Part shown: piece after piece, positions 18,021 through 26,184 of the stretch
How positions within the stretch are numbered: position 1 is the stretch's first letter
How the letters are laid out: every line of letters begins with the position of its first letter
Assembly (NCBI GenBank): GCA_963773155.1
Contig: CAVZAB010000025.1
Span: forward strand, 124,001-188,000
Source of the DNA: CAVZAB01 sp963773155
GTDB taxonomy: Bacteria > Pseudomonadota > Alphaproteobacteria > Rhizobiales > Beijerinckiaceae
Reading direction: 5' to 3'
Length of the DNA stretch: 64,000 bases
Made by a program: the position numbers and the translations under genes
The notes under the pieces: generated by a model
The model's database searches: none
What the model saw: only the letters and a program-made list of their open reading frames with translations
What the model was told of the DNA's origin: nothing

Positions 18021-18823
18021 GTGCACTGCTGCCATTTGAACCGCGGCGGTTTCGCTCGACGGTTCCGTTTTATGCGGCCTATCGGCCGACCTATCCCAAG
18101 ACGCTGATCGCCATGGTCGCCAATGATCTGCGCTTGGCGCCGAGCGATCGGCTGCTCGATCTTGGCTGCGGTCCGGGACAGCTTGCGCTAGCCTTTGCGC
18201 CGTTCTGCCGGCAGATCGTGGCGATGGATCCGGAACCGGACATGCTGGCGGCGGCGGCCCGAGAAGCCGCGCAGGCCGGCGTCGCAGTGACGCTGATCCA
18301 AGGCAGTTCCTTCGATCTTGCACCCGAGCTCGGTTTATTCCGATTGGTCACTATGGGCCGGTCCTTCCACTGGATGGATCGCAAGGCGACTTTGGCGCTG
18401 CTCGAAGCGATGGTCGTTGCGGATGGCGGCCTAGCCTTTTTCGATGAGCAAGCCATCGGCCGTTCGACCGGCCGCTGGCGAGAAATTATGCAGGAGGCGA
18501 TTGCCAAATTCTCGACCAAGTCCTCCACTCGAGCGGCGCGTTCGGCGCCCAGTTGGCGTAGTCACGAGGAAATCTTGCTGCAGTCGGCCTTTGCCTCGCT
18601 GCGCCGTTTCGGGGTCGTCAACAGGCGCGAGATCGATGCCGATGCGATCGTCGGGCGTGCCTTGTCGATGTCGTCGGGATCGCCTGACGCGCTCGGCGAG
18701 CGCCGCGCCGATTTCGAGCGGGAGCTGCGCCAGCAATTGCACGAATTGCAACCGGATGGGCGGTTCGAGGAAATTGTCGAGATGCGCGCACTAATTGCCA
18801 GGCGCGCCGATCCCCCGCACTAA
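18017..18823 (+). CDS. Class I SAM-dependent methyltransferase
   Basis: A 268-residue methyltransferase. Motif I is DLGCGPGQLALAF, followed by VAMDPEPDMLAAA (SAM ribose-binding acid) and SFHWMDRKATLALLEAMV. The ATG at 18017 overlaps the tetR stop. The protein is cytosolic; the acceptor cannot be named. Family resemblance is to trans-aconitate/UbiE-like small-molecule methyltransferases. The TetR gene directly before it suggests local regulation. Confidence 0.85.
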   Translation: MSALLPFEPRRFRSTVPFYAAYRPTYPKTLIAMVANDLRLAPSDRLLDLGCGPGQLALAFAPFCRQIVAMDPEPDMLAAAAREAAQAGVAVTLIQGSSFDLAPELGLFRLVTMGRSFHWMDRKATLALLEAMVVADGGLAFFDEQAIGRSTGRWREIMQEAIAKFSTKSSTRAARSAPSWRSHEEILLQSAFASLRRFGVVNRREIDADAIVGRALSMSSGSPDALGERRADFERELRQQLHELQPDGRFEEIVEMRALIARRADPPH

Positions 18824-18829
18824 GCCGCA

Positions 18830-19100
18830 ATGCGAGCGATGACTTTGCTGCAGCCGGGTTGAGGTTGGTCGGCGGTGGTGACGTGCTGATCAGGATTGCG
18901 ACCTGCGGTGTCCGTCGAACCGATTTGTGCATAGTCTGCGGCGTTCGCCAAACAACGCCGCAGCTGTCGATCGGCACCGGTCACGAATTGGCGGGTCGAA
19001 TCGCGGCGATCGGTCGAGCGGGCGAGTGGGCCAGCGGCCCCGCTGGCAGCCTCGCCAGCCGTTGGCCGTCCCAAGCTCCTTCGATGGCAAGGCGCATTAT
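18830..19100 (+). pseudogene. Remnant of zinc-dependent alcohol dehydrogenase N-terminus
   Basis: The start codon at 18830 gives MRAMTLLQPG and then a TGA; one frame over the sequence continues LRLVGGGDVLIRIATCGVRRTDLCIV and later SIGTGHELAGRIAAIG. This is the GroES-like N-domain of a zinc alcohol dehydrogenase, whose consensus is ACGVCRTDLHVV ... PGHEIVGRV. The catalytic Cys-x-Arg-Thr motif has lost a Cys (CGVRRTDL), while the GHE zinc motif remains. Similarity fades after about 19040 and the Rossmann domain is absent. A frameshift, a lost ligand and truncation together mean true decay. The rest of the gap to 19246 shows no gene. Confidence 0.7.
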
Positions 19101-19246
19101 GGGTTACAGCAAGGCTGCGTTTGGGCCGGCGGCTCGGACGAACCTGTCCCAGAATTCTTGACGCCGCGATTCATTTCATGGCCCCGCGCTAATCCAGCCA
19201 TTTTGGGTATTGCCGCTGCCGGGGGCGTGCCTAGCCTGGTGAGGGC

Positions 19247-21778
19247 TTAGCGCGTCCTGCCTTTGCGCATGGTCCGGCTGCCCGCCTTGCCGCCGGTCGA
19301 ACGGCCTGTCGGCGGGGCGGGGCCACCCTTGGCCCGCACGCCAATTCCAAGCGGCACGCTGCGATCGGTTCCTGGTCCCATCTCGTCAAGCCCGGGCTTG
19401 CGCACGCGTGGCCGCGGTAGATTGGCATTGGCGCCGAATTGCCGGGTGCCACGATAGCCGCCGGTTCGCTCGTCGATCGATTCCTGGCGGGCCAGGGGAT
19501 CTTCGGCAATGGCAAGTTCGGTCGCCTGCAGGCGCTTGATTTCGTCGCGCAGCCGCGCCGCCGTTTCGAAATCGAGATCGGCCGCAGCCTCGCGCATCCG
19601 CCGCTCGAGATCGGCAATCGCGGATTTGAGATTGTGGCCGACCAGGGATCCCGCTTCCGCAATGCCGGAATCGACGGTGACGTGATCCTGTTCGTAGACG
19701 CTGGTCAGAATATCGGCGATTCCCCGCTTGATCGATTCCGGCGTAATGTCATGGGTCAGGTTGTAGGCCGCCTGCTTTTCGCGCCGTCGGTTGGTTTCGG
19801 CGATCGCCCGCTGCATCGAGCCGGTCATCTGGTCGGCATAAAGAATGACCCGCCCGTCGACATTGCGGGCGGCGCGGCCAATCGTCTGAATGAGCGAGGT
19901 CTCGCTGCGCAGAAAACCTTCCTTGTCTGCGTCGAGAATGGTCACCAGAGCGCATTCGGGAATATCGAGGCCCTCGCGCAGGAGGTTGATACCGACCAGA
20001 ACGTCGAAAGTGCCAAGCCGCAGGTCGCGGATGATTTCGATTCTTTCGATCGTGTCGATGTCGGAATGCATGTAGCGCACCCGCACGCCGTTCTCGTGCA
20101 GATATTCGGTGAGGTCTTCGGCCATCCGCTTGGTGAGAACGGTGACCAGGCTGCGGTAGCCCTTGCTGGCGGTCTGCTTGACCTCGCCGAGGAGGTCGTC
20201 GACTTGCGAACGGGCCGGCCGAATCTCGACGGGCGGATCGATCAGTCCGGTGGGCCGGATGACCTGCTCGACGAAAATGCCGCCGCTGCGTTCGATTTCC
20301 CAGGGTCCGGGCGTCGCCGAGACATGAATGGTCGGCGGCCGCATGGCGTCCCATTCCTCGAAGCGCAATGGGCGATTGTCCAGACAGGACGGCAGCCGAA
20401 ACCCGTATTCGGCGAGCGTTGCCTTGCGCCGGAAGTCGCCGCGATACATGCCGCCGATCTGGGGAACGGTAACATGGCTTTCGTCGACAAAGACGAGCGC
20501 GTTGTCCGGCAGATATTCGAACAGCGTCGGCGGCGGTTCACCGGGCTGGCGGCCGGTCAAATAGCGCGAATAGTTTTCGATCCCGGCGCACGAACCGGTC
20601 GCTTCGAGCATTTCGAGATCGAATAGGGTGCGTTGTTCGAGACGCTGAGCCTCGAGCAGGCGGCCGGCGCCGTTGAGTTGGTCGAGCCGAACCTTGAGCT
20701 CGGACTTGATTCCCTTGATCGATTGCAGCAGCGTCGGGCGTGGCGTCACATAATGGGAATTGGCGTAGACTTTGACGAAGCCCAGCTGCTGGGTCTTCTG
20801 GCCGGTCAGCGGGTCGAATTCCTGGATCGAATCGATTTCTTCGCCAAAAAAGCCGATCCGCCAGGCACGATCCTCGTAATGGGCGGGGAACAATTCGATC
20901 GTGTCGCCGCGGACCCGGAAGGTGCCGCGGGCAAAATCGGCATTGGTTCGGCGATATTGAAGAGCGACGAGATCGGTGACGATCTGTCGCTGGTCGACCT
21001 TTTCGCCGACCTTCATGGCGAAAGTCATGGCCGTATAGGTTTCAACCGAGCCGATGCCGTAGATACAGGAGACGGAGGCGACAATAATGACGTCGTCGCG
21101 TTCGAGCAGCGCCCGGGTCGCGGCATGGCGCATGCGGTCGATCTGTTCGTTGATCGAGCTTTCCTTCTCGATATAGGTGTCGGTGCGCGGCACGTAGGCT
21201 TCCGGCTGGTAGTAATCATAGTAGGACACGAAATATTCGACGGCATTGTCAGGAAAGAAGCTCTTGAACTCGCCGTAGAGCTGCGCCGCAAGCGTCTTGT
21301 TGGGGGCGAGGATCAAAGCCGGCCGATTGGTCAACTCGATCACCTTGGCCATGGTGAACGTCTTGCCGGAGCCGGTGACGCCGAGCAGCACCTGGTCGCG
21401 GTCGTGTCTTGCAATGCCCTCGACAAGTTCGGCAATCGCATTGGGTTGATCGCCTTGCGGCCGATATTCGGACCGGCTCGCAAAGCGAAGGCCCCCTTCG
21501 GATTTTTCCGGCCGCGCCGGCCTATGCGGCGTCCAGGGGCGGCGTGCGTGGAAACGTGGATCGCCGCTTTCAAGCAATTGTTTCAGGGATTGTGCGGTTG
21601 CCGCGGCGCCGCTCATGCCCGGTGGATGGGTTGGCTCGGCCCGCACCGGTCGTGCTGGTTCTTCGCGCGCGTTAAGAGCGGGATTGAGCAGGGCGGCGAG
21701 ATGTTCGCCGAGCGGCGACAGATCAGGGCGCGAGGCCTTGGCTCGGGTCGGCCGCGGGGGTTTGGTCGGTTTAGGCAT
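19247..21778 (-). CDS. uvrB: Excinuclease ABC subunit B
   Basis: DNA-damage recognition helicase of nucleotide excision repair. Walker A is GVTGSGKT at residues 133-140, the beta-hairpin is YYDYYQPEAYVPRTDTYIEK, and helicase motifs IV-VI (LINLLREGLDIPE-like, QTIGRAARN) are intact. A UVR domain for UvrC binding is near the end (IADLERRMREAAADLDFETAA). At 843 residues it is longer than E. coli UvrB (673): about 94 extra N-terminal residues rich in Pro and Arg, and about 90 extra basic C-terminal residues. Such tails occur in alphaproteobacteria; an internal start nearer residue 55 is possible. Confidence 0.96.
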   Translation of the reverse strand: MPKPTKPPRPTRAKASRPDLSPLGEHLAALLNPALNAREEPARPVRAEPTHPPGMSGAAATAQSLKQLLESGDPRFHARRPWTPHRPARPEKSEGGLRFASRSEYRPQGDQPNAIAELVEGIARHDRDQVLLGVTGSGKTFTMAKVIELTNRPALILAPNKTLAAQLYGEFKSFFPDNAVEYFVSYYDYYQPEAYVPRTDTYIEKESSINEQIDRMRHAATRALLERDDVIIVASVSCIYGIGSVETYTAMTFAMKVGEKVDQRQIVTDLVALQYRRTNADFARGTFRVRGDTIELFPAHYEDRAWRIGFFGEEIDSIQEFDPLTGQKTQQLGFVKVYANSHYVTPRPTLLQSIKGIKSELKVRLDQLNGAGRLLEAQRLEQRTLFDLEMLEATGSCAGIENYSRYLTGRQPGEPPPTLFEYLPDNALVFVDESHVTVPQIGGMYRGDFRRKATLAEYGFRLPSCLDNRPLRFEEWDAMRPPTIHVSATPGPWEIERSGGIFVEQVIRPTGLIDPPVEIRPARSQVDDLLGEVKQTASKGYRSLVTVLTKRMAEDLTEYLHENGVRVRYMHSDIDTIERIEIIRDLRLGTFDVLVGINLLREGLDIPECALVTILDADKEGFLRSETSLIQTIGRAARNVDGRVILYADQMTGSMQRAIAETNRRREKQAAYNLTHDITPESIKRGIADILTSVYEQDHVTVDSGIAEAGSLVGHNLKSAIADLERRMREAAADLDFETAARLRDEIKRLQATELAIAEDPLARQESIDERTGGYRGTRQFGANANLPRPRVRKPGLDEMGPGTDRSVPLGIGVRAKGGPAPPTGRSTGGKAGSRTMRKGRTR

Positions 21779-21825
21779 CCCGTCAATATGGGATCAAAAT
21801 GGGCGCCGGAAAAGCCAGCCGCCGG

Positions 21826-22605
21826 TCACTTTTCCTGGACGCCGCCGGCCGCCTGCCGAAAGGCAACCACAAAAAGCTGCAAATCGGCGGCTGGGAGATC
21901 GGAAACCGCGTAATAAGCGAAATCGCCATCCTGCCAGTGCAGCGTGGCATAGCCGCCGCTCGAGCCGGCCTTGGCTGGCGCCTGGGCTTCAGCGGCCGTT
22001 ACGAGTGGAACGGCGGTCAGGCTGATCAAATGCTCGCGCCGGCGATAGACCAGGCTCGCAACAGCGTGCAAATCGACGATGTCGACGCGCCCGCCAACCA
22101 GCGGAAAACCCTGATTGGCGAGATCGACGACAGCCGGCGATGCCGCGAGCTTGGCGCTGAACCAAGGCTTGACGACGTGGCGATCGGAGGAGGCAACATC
22201 GATCGGCTGGGCGGCGAGCAGGCTTCGTTGGTGCGCGGCAAGAATCGCCTCGCCTATCCGAGCCTGCGGGCGCGGCGCGAGCAGCGCATAGGTGAAGCCG
22301 CTCGCCAGAAATGCGCCGATTAACAGCGAGGCAGCCATCGCCCGGAAGGCGCTGGCCGGGCCGGTTCGCCCGGCATAGCGCTGAATCATCTGCTCGCGGA
22401 GCGGGCTTGGCACGGCTGGCTGGGGCAGCAATTCGCGCATGAGGTGGCGCAATGCCAGCAGGCTTCGATACCGCCCGGCAAGCGCCGCATCCTCGGCCAA
22501 GCTATCCTCGAAGGTCAGGCTATCGACGGCATCGAGTTCGCCGTCGACATAGGCCTGCAGCATGGCCTCGCAATCCTGCGGCCGGCCGGGGCTTTGGTTG
22601 GTCAT
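21826..22605 (-). CDS. Anti-sigma factor (transmembrane)
   Basis: A 259-residue anti-sigma factor. The cytoplasmic N-domain starts CEAMLQAYVDGELDAVDSLTFE, which is the usual zinc-finger anti-sigma pattern but with only one of the metal ligands visible, so it may be a zinc-free variant. A single membrane helix follows near residues 85-108 (AMAASLLIGAFLASGFTYAL). The C-terminal part is periplasmic. Its start overlaps the sigma factor stop by 4 bp, the classic sigma/anti-sigma pairing. It should hold the ECF sigma factor inactive until an envelope signal. Confidence 0.87.
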   Translation of the reverse strand: MTNQSPGRPQDCEAMLQAYVDGELDAVDSLTFEDSLAEDAALAGRYRSLLALRHLMRELLPQPAVPSPLREQMIQRYAGRTGPASAFRAMAASLLIGAFLASGFTYALLAPRPQARIGEAILAAHQRSLLAAQPIDVASSDRHVVKPWFSAKLAASPAVVDLANQGFPLVGGRVDIVDLHAVASLVYRRREHLISLTAVPLVTAAEAQAPAKAGSSGGYATLHWQDGDFAYYAVSDLPAADLQLFVVAFRQAAGGVQEK

Positions 22606-23135
22606 GAGGGGTCCTTTACTATCGCTGCCATTAGGAGCGCGCGGGCGCGGGCAAGGCGCGACATGACGGTACCGATTGGGACGCCGGTTATGGCGGCGAT
22701 GTCGCGATAGGCAAGATCGCTGATTTCGCGCAAGACCAGCGTCTCGCGGTAGGGGTCGGGCAGGGCGGCAATGGCCGCCTCGAGCCGGGTTGCTTCGACC
22801 TTGGCGATCAGCGCCGCTTCGGGCGTGGCAGGATCGGCCGGCGCGATCGACGCCGGATCGCTGCTTGTTGCCGCTTCGTCAAGGCCGCGGCGGCGGCGTT
22901 CGCCGGAAAGGCGCGTGAATGCCGCGTTGCGGACGATCGCCAGAAGCCAGGCCCTGGCATTGCCAGCCGAATAATCGCCGATGGCACAAAAGGCGCGCAG
23001 GCAGGCATCCTGAACGACATCCTCGGCGTCGTGCCGGTTGCCGACGATCCAGCGGGCCAGGCGATAGGCATCGTCGAGATGGGGTACGACCACCTCGGCG
23101 AAACGTATCTTGGCCCGATCCCGTGTGGCGTTCAC
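22602..23135 (-). CDS. ECF-type RNA polymerase sigma factor
   Basis: A 177-residue sigma-70 factor of the ECF type. Region 2 is DDAYRLARWIVGNRHDAEDVVQDACLRAF; region 4 is LPDPYRETLVLREISDLAYRDIAAITG followed by VPIGTVMSRLARAR. The GTG at 23135 is taken as start; it lies 22 bp after the cupredoxin gene. It is controlled by the anti-sigma factor encoded downstream and is likely autoregulated through the promoter of the metallophosphoesterase gene that leads this operon. Confidence 0.93.
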   Translation of the reverse strand: MNATRDRAKIRFAEVVVPHLDDAYRLARWIVGNRHDAEDVVQDACLRAFCAIGDYSAGNARAWLLAIVRNAAFTRLSGERRRRGLDEAATSSDPASIAPADPATPEAALIAKVEATRLEAAIAALPDPYRETLVLREISDLAYRDIAAITGVPIGTVMSRLARARALLMAAIVKDPS

Positions 23136-23157
23136 TCAAGGGTCCGCAGCAAAAGGC

Positions 23158-23493
23158 TCAAGGCGTGACGATGATCCTACCGGTCATGAATGGATGGAGA
23201 CCGCAGAAATAGACATATTCGCCGGCCGTCGGGAAAGTAAAGGCATAGGTCTCGTCGCTGTCGAGCGCCGCGGAATGGAAGCTCGCGTCGGCGGCAACGA
23301 TTGTGTGGGGAATATCGTCGCCATTCTGCCAGACCACCGTCGTGCCCGGAGCGACGCTGAGAGCGCCTGGGCCAAAGCTGAAATTGTCGATTCTGACCCG
23401 CACCTCACCGCCGGCCCTGGGACCGGCGACGAAGAGCGCGGCGGCAAGCGCCAGCTGCGCAAGGCCGAGGAGAAGCGAGCGGGCGTGGCGCAT
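23158..23493 (-). CDS. Exported cupredoxin (blue copper) protein
   Basis: A 111-residue protein with a signal peptide (LLLGLAQLALAAALFVAG) and one cupredoxin domain. Likely type-1 copper ligands are visible: His in DIPHTIVA and Cys-x2-His-x2-Met in YFCGLHPFM. The ATG at 23493 is the first that gives a proper signal peptide. It lies between the metallophosphoesterase (7 bp gap) and the sigma gene. In this operon it could be an electron carrier or redox sensor in the periplasm; its partner is not known. Confidence 0.85.
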   Translation of the reverse strand: MRHARSLLLGLAQLALAAALFVAGPRAGGEVRVRIDNFSFGPGALSVAPGTTVVWQNGDDIPHTIVAADASFHSAALDSDETYAFTFPTAGEYVYFCGLHPFMTGRIIVTP

Positions 23494-23500
23494 GCCCCGA

Positions 23501-24454
23501 TCACGTCGCCGAGAGCGGCGTGTCGGTGATCGCCAGTGGCTCGCTGGCTGTCTTGAACAAGACGGTGCGAATGCCGAGGACCGAACGCAGCTTTTCGGCG
23601 GCAACGACCTGCGGGCCAGGCGAGGGGGCGCTGCCCGGCTGCGGCTGCGGAAAAGCGGTCGAATAGGCGGTATGGAAGGTGACGTTGCCCTCGACCTTTT
23701 GCATGAGCTGGTGGATATGGCCGTTGAGCACGGTCACCGAACCGAACCGTTGCAGCAGGGCGAGCGCCTGTTCCGAATCCTGAGTGCCCCAACCCCAAGC
23801 CGGATAGACCGACCACAACGGAATATGAGCAAAGACGACGATCGGTGTCGAGTCGGACAGGCCCGCCAGATTGCCGGCGAGCCAGGCCAATTGTTCGCTG
23901 CCGAGTTGGCCGAGGCCGCCGGCCTGCAAATTGACGACATTGACGAGGCCGATGAAACGCACGCCGCCGTGATCGAAGGCGTAGTAGCCGGGGCCCTTGG
24001 CGGCCTTGCCGTAACGATCGACATAGGCCTTGCCGAGGGCTTCGTCGATGACGTCGTGTTCGCCCGGCACATAGTGGACGTCGAGGCCGGCGGCGCCAAT
24101 GAGCTGAGTGGCGTCATCGAATTCGAGGGGCTTCGATAGATGGGTAATATCGCCGGTGTGGAGCATGAAGGCAGGCTTGACTGGCAGCTCCTTGACCCTG
24201 TCGATGGCCGCGCTTAGCGTCGCCCGGGCATTTGGGTTGGCCGGCTTTTCGAAGCCGATATGGCTGTCGCTGATCTGGACAAAGGTAAAGGAGGAATCGG
24301 CGGCCATGGCCGGCTCGCTGCCGAGCAGGCCGAGCGTGCGTGGCACGCCGCCGCTGACGGTCCACACGACGCCGGTTCCAGCCCAGACCATGCATTCCAG
24401 GGCTTGGCGGCGATTGGGGTCGGCGTTGGTTTCGTCGCGGTCTCGTCTGGCCAT
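23501..24454 (-). CDS. Tat-exported metallophosphoesterase
   Basis: A 317-residue calcineurin-like phosphoesterase. Metal-binding motifs are QISDSHIGF, MLHTGDITH, VPGEHDV (GNHD variant with Glu) and the distal LNGHIHQ. The N-terminus has an Arg-Arg pair (DPNRRQALECMVWAGTGVVWTVSG), consistent with Tat export, with cleavage likely near EPAMAADSS. It leads the operon metallophosphoesterase, cupredoxin, sigma, anti-sigma. The Asn to Glu change in GNHD is worth noting but also occurs in relatives. Substrate unknown. Confidence 0.87.
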   Translation of the reverse strand: MARRDRDETNADPNRRQALECMVWAGTGVVWTVSGGVPRTLGLLGSEPAMAADSSFTFVQISDSHIGFEKPANPNARATLSAAIDRVKELPVKPAFMLHTGDITHLSKPLEFDDATQLIGAAGLDVHYVPGEHDVIDEALGKAYVDRYGKAAKGPGYYAFDHGGVRFIGLVNVVNLQAGGLGQLGSEQLAWLAGNLAGLSDSTPIVVFAHIPLWSVYPAWGWGTQDSEQALALLQRFGSVTVLNGHIHQLMQKVEGNVTFHTAYSTAFPQPQPGSAPSPGPQVVAAEKLRSVLGIRTVLFKTASEPLAITDTPLSAT

Positions 24455-24486
24455 GCTGATGTCCTCCGCTGGGGCTATGCGGGGAA

Positions 24487-24513
24487 GACTCGCGCTGCGG
24501 CGTTTTTATTCCC
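24487..24513 (-). promoter_or_regulatory. Candidate ECF-sigma promoter of the metallophosphoesterase-sigma operon
   Basis: On the minus strand GGGAATAAAA (starting at 24513) resembles the AAC/AAT-type -35 element of ECF sigma factors, followed 17 bp later by AGTC (24490-24487). This places transcription start about 25 bp before the metallophosphoesterase ATG. It fits autoregulation by the ECF factor encoded in the same operon. It rests on pattern and position alone. Confidence 0.3.
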
Positions 24514-24667
24514 GGCTTTTTCGCAAGGCCCCGCCTGAGGTAAGGCGGTTCTGGATGGTTCATGCTCCGTTCATGCGCTCGCCGCCATTGTTAGGCAGGC
24601 TCGACTAATTCTAGGTGGAACGACGCTGGGGCGTCGGTTTCTGCGCCGCCTCACCGAGGAGTTCGAC

Positions 24668-26179
24668 ATGGGTCTCGGCGCCGATCCAAGGATGGCGATG
24701 GTTGCCCTCAACCGGTTCGGCTTGGGGGCGCGACCTGGTGATCTGGCCGCCGCCGCGGGCGATCCGCGCGGCTATGTGAAGAGCGAAGCGGCATCGGCGG
24801 CGATTGCCGATTTGCAAAGCCCGGCCCTATTGGCAACCAAGGCCAATCTGCAGCTTTTGTTTGCCGATCAGGAGGAAAGGCGCCGCCAGCGCGACACGGC
24901 GCCGCCGCCGGCCGCGGCAGCGGCGGCTGTCGCCACGATGGCCGAGGCGCCGATGAACGGCGAGGCGTCGATGGCCGCCGCGCCGCCGCCAGCCAATCCC
25001 GCGGCGGCTGCGGCGATCGCCAGCCCGGCACTCGGGCCGGACGGTAAGCCGAAGCCGCCCGCACCGTCGATCGAGCAGAGGACCTACCGGGCCGAGGTCC
25101 TCGAACGCCTGAAAAAACAAGTTGGCGTCCCAGCTGGTTTTGTCGAGCGGCTGGTCGGCTTTTGGTCCAATCATTTTGCTGTCTCGGTCGGCAAGGGCCA
25201 GTTCGTGCGCATGGCGGCCGGATCGTTCGAGCGCGAAGCGGTCCGCCCGCATGTTCTGGGCTCGTTTTCGGCCATGCTGAAGGCGGTCGAACAGCATCCG
25301 GTCATGGTATTCTATCTCGACAATCAGCATTCAATGGGTCCGGACTCCCCGGCCGGGCGCAACCGGTCGAAGGGCCTCAACGAGAATCTGGCCCGCGAAA
25401 TTCTTGAATTGCATACGCTCGGTGTTGGCAGCGGCTATAGCCAGGCAGATGTTACCAGCCTGGCCCGCATCATCACCGGCTGGACCTTTGCCGGGCGCGA
25501 TGGCCGGCTTGGCGAACCGGGCACCTTCGCCTTTTTTGCCAATGCGCACGAGCCGGGAAGCCAGACGCTTCTCACCCGAACCTACGCGCAGCCGGGCGTC
25601 CAGCAGGGCGAGGCGGCGCTGGCTGATCTGGCTCGCCATCCGGCCACCGCGACGCATATTGCGACCAAACTGGTCCGCCATTTCGTCGCCGACGATCCAC
25701 CGCCGGAGATTGTCGCGCGGCTCGCCGCGGTTTTCCGCGACTCCGGCGGCGACCTTCGGGCGACGAGCCTTGCTCTGGTCGAACAGGATGCGGCCTGGAC
25801 TGCGCCGATGTCGAAAATCCGGACGCCCTATGAGTTCCTGATCGCCAGTGCTCGCGCTCAGGGGCGGGCGCCCGAAGATCCCGGGCCGGTGCTCGGCGCC
25901 CTCAACGCGCTTGGCATGGGGGTGTGGCAGCCACCGGGACCGAACGGGTTTGGCGACACTGTCGCCGCCTGGGCCTCGCCGGAAGGGATGAAGATTCGCC
26001 TCGACATTGCCGCACAAATGGCCCAGCGCATCAAGGAACCCGGCAATCCGCTCAGCATGCTTGATACGGTTGCCGGTCCTGCCTCTTCGGGCGAGACGAG
26101 GCAGGCGATCGCCCGGGCGGAATCCCGTCAGCAGGCCCTGGCCCTGTTGTTCATGTCACCTGAATTCCAGCGGAGATAG
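24668..26179 (+). CDS. DUF1800 domain-containing protein
   Basis: A 503-residue protein of the DUF1800 family. Core segments are visible: ALNRFGLGARPGD at the start, VGFWSNHFAVS, GLNENLAREILELHTLGV and IITGWTFAGRDG. Residues about 75-140 form an Ala/Pro-rich low-complexity insert. No signal peptide is evident. DUF1800 genes are almost always followed by a DUF1501 gene, as here (5 bp gap); together they are thought to form an export- or envelope-linked pair of unknown activity. Confidence 0.92.
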   Translation: MGLGADPRMAMVALNRFGLGARPGDLAAAAGDPRGYVKSEAASAAIADLQSPALLATKANLQLLFADQEERRRQRDTAPPPAAAAAAVATMAEAPMNGEASMAAAPPPANPAAAAAIASPALGPDGKPKPPAPSIEQRTYRAEVLERLKKQVGVPAGFVERLVGFWSNHFAVSVGKGQFVRMAAGSFEREAVRPHVLGSFSAMLKAVEQHPVMVFYLDNQHSMGPDSPAGRNRSKGLNENLAREILELHTLGVGSGYSQADVTSLARIITGWTFAGRDGRLGEPGTFAFFANAHEPGSQTLLTRTYAQPGVQQGEAALADLARHPATATHIATKLVRHFVADDPPPEIVARLAAVFRDSGGDLRATSLALVEQDAAWTAPMSKIRTPYEFLIASARAQGRAPEDPGPVLGALNALGMGVWQPPGPNGFGDTVAAWASPEGMKIRLDIAAQMAQRIKEPGNPLSMLDTVAGPASSGETRQAIARAESRQQALALLFMSPEFQRR

Positions 26180-26184
26180 AACTC

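Noticed and set aside
19439..20626. 395-codon open frame antisense to uvrB
   Set aside because: The opposite frame is unmistakable UvrB; the plus-strand translation has no recognisable motif.
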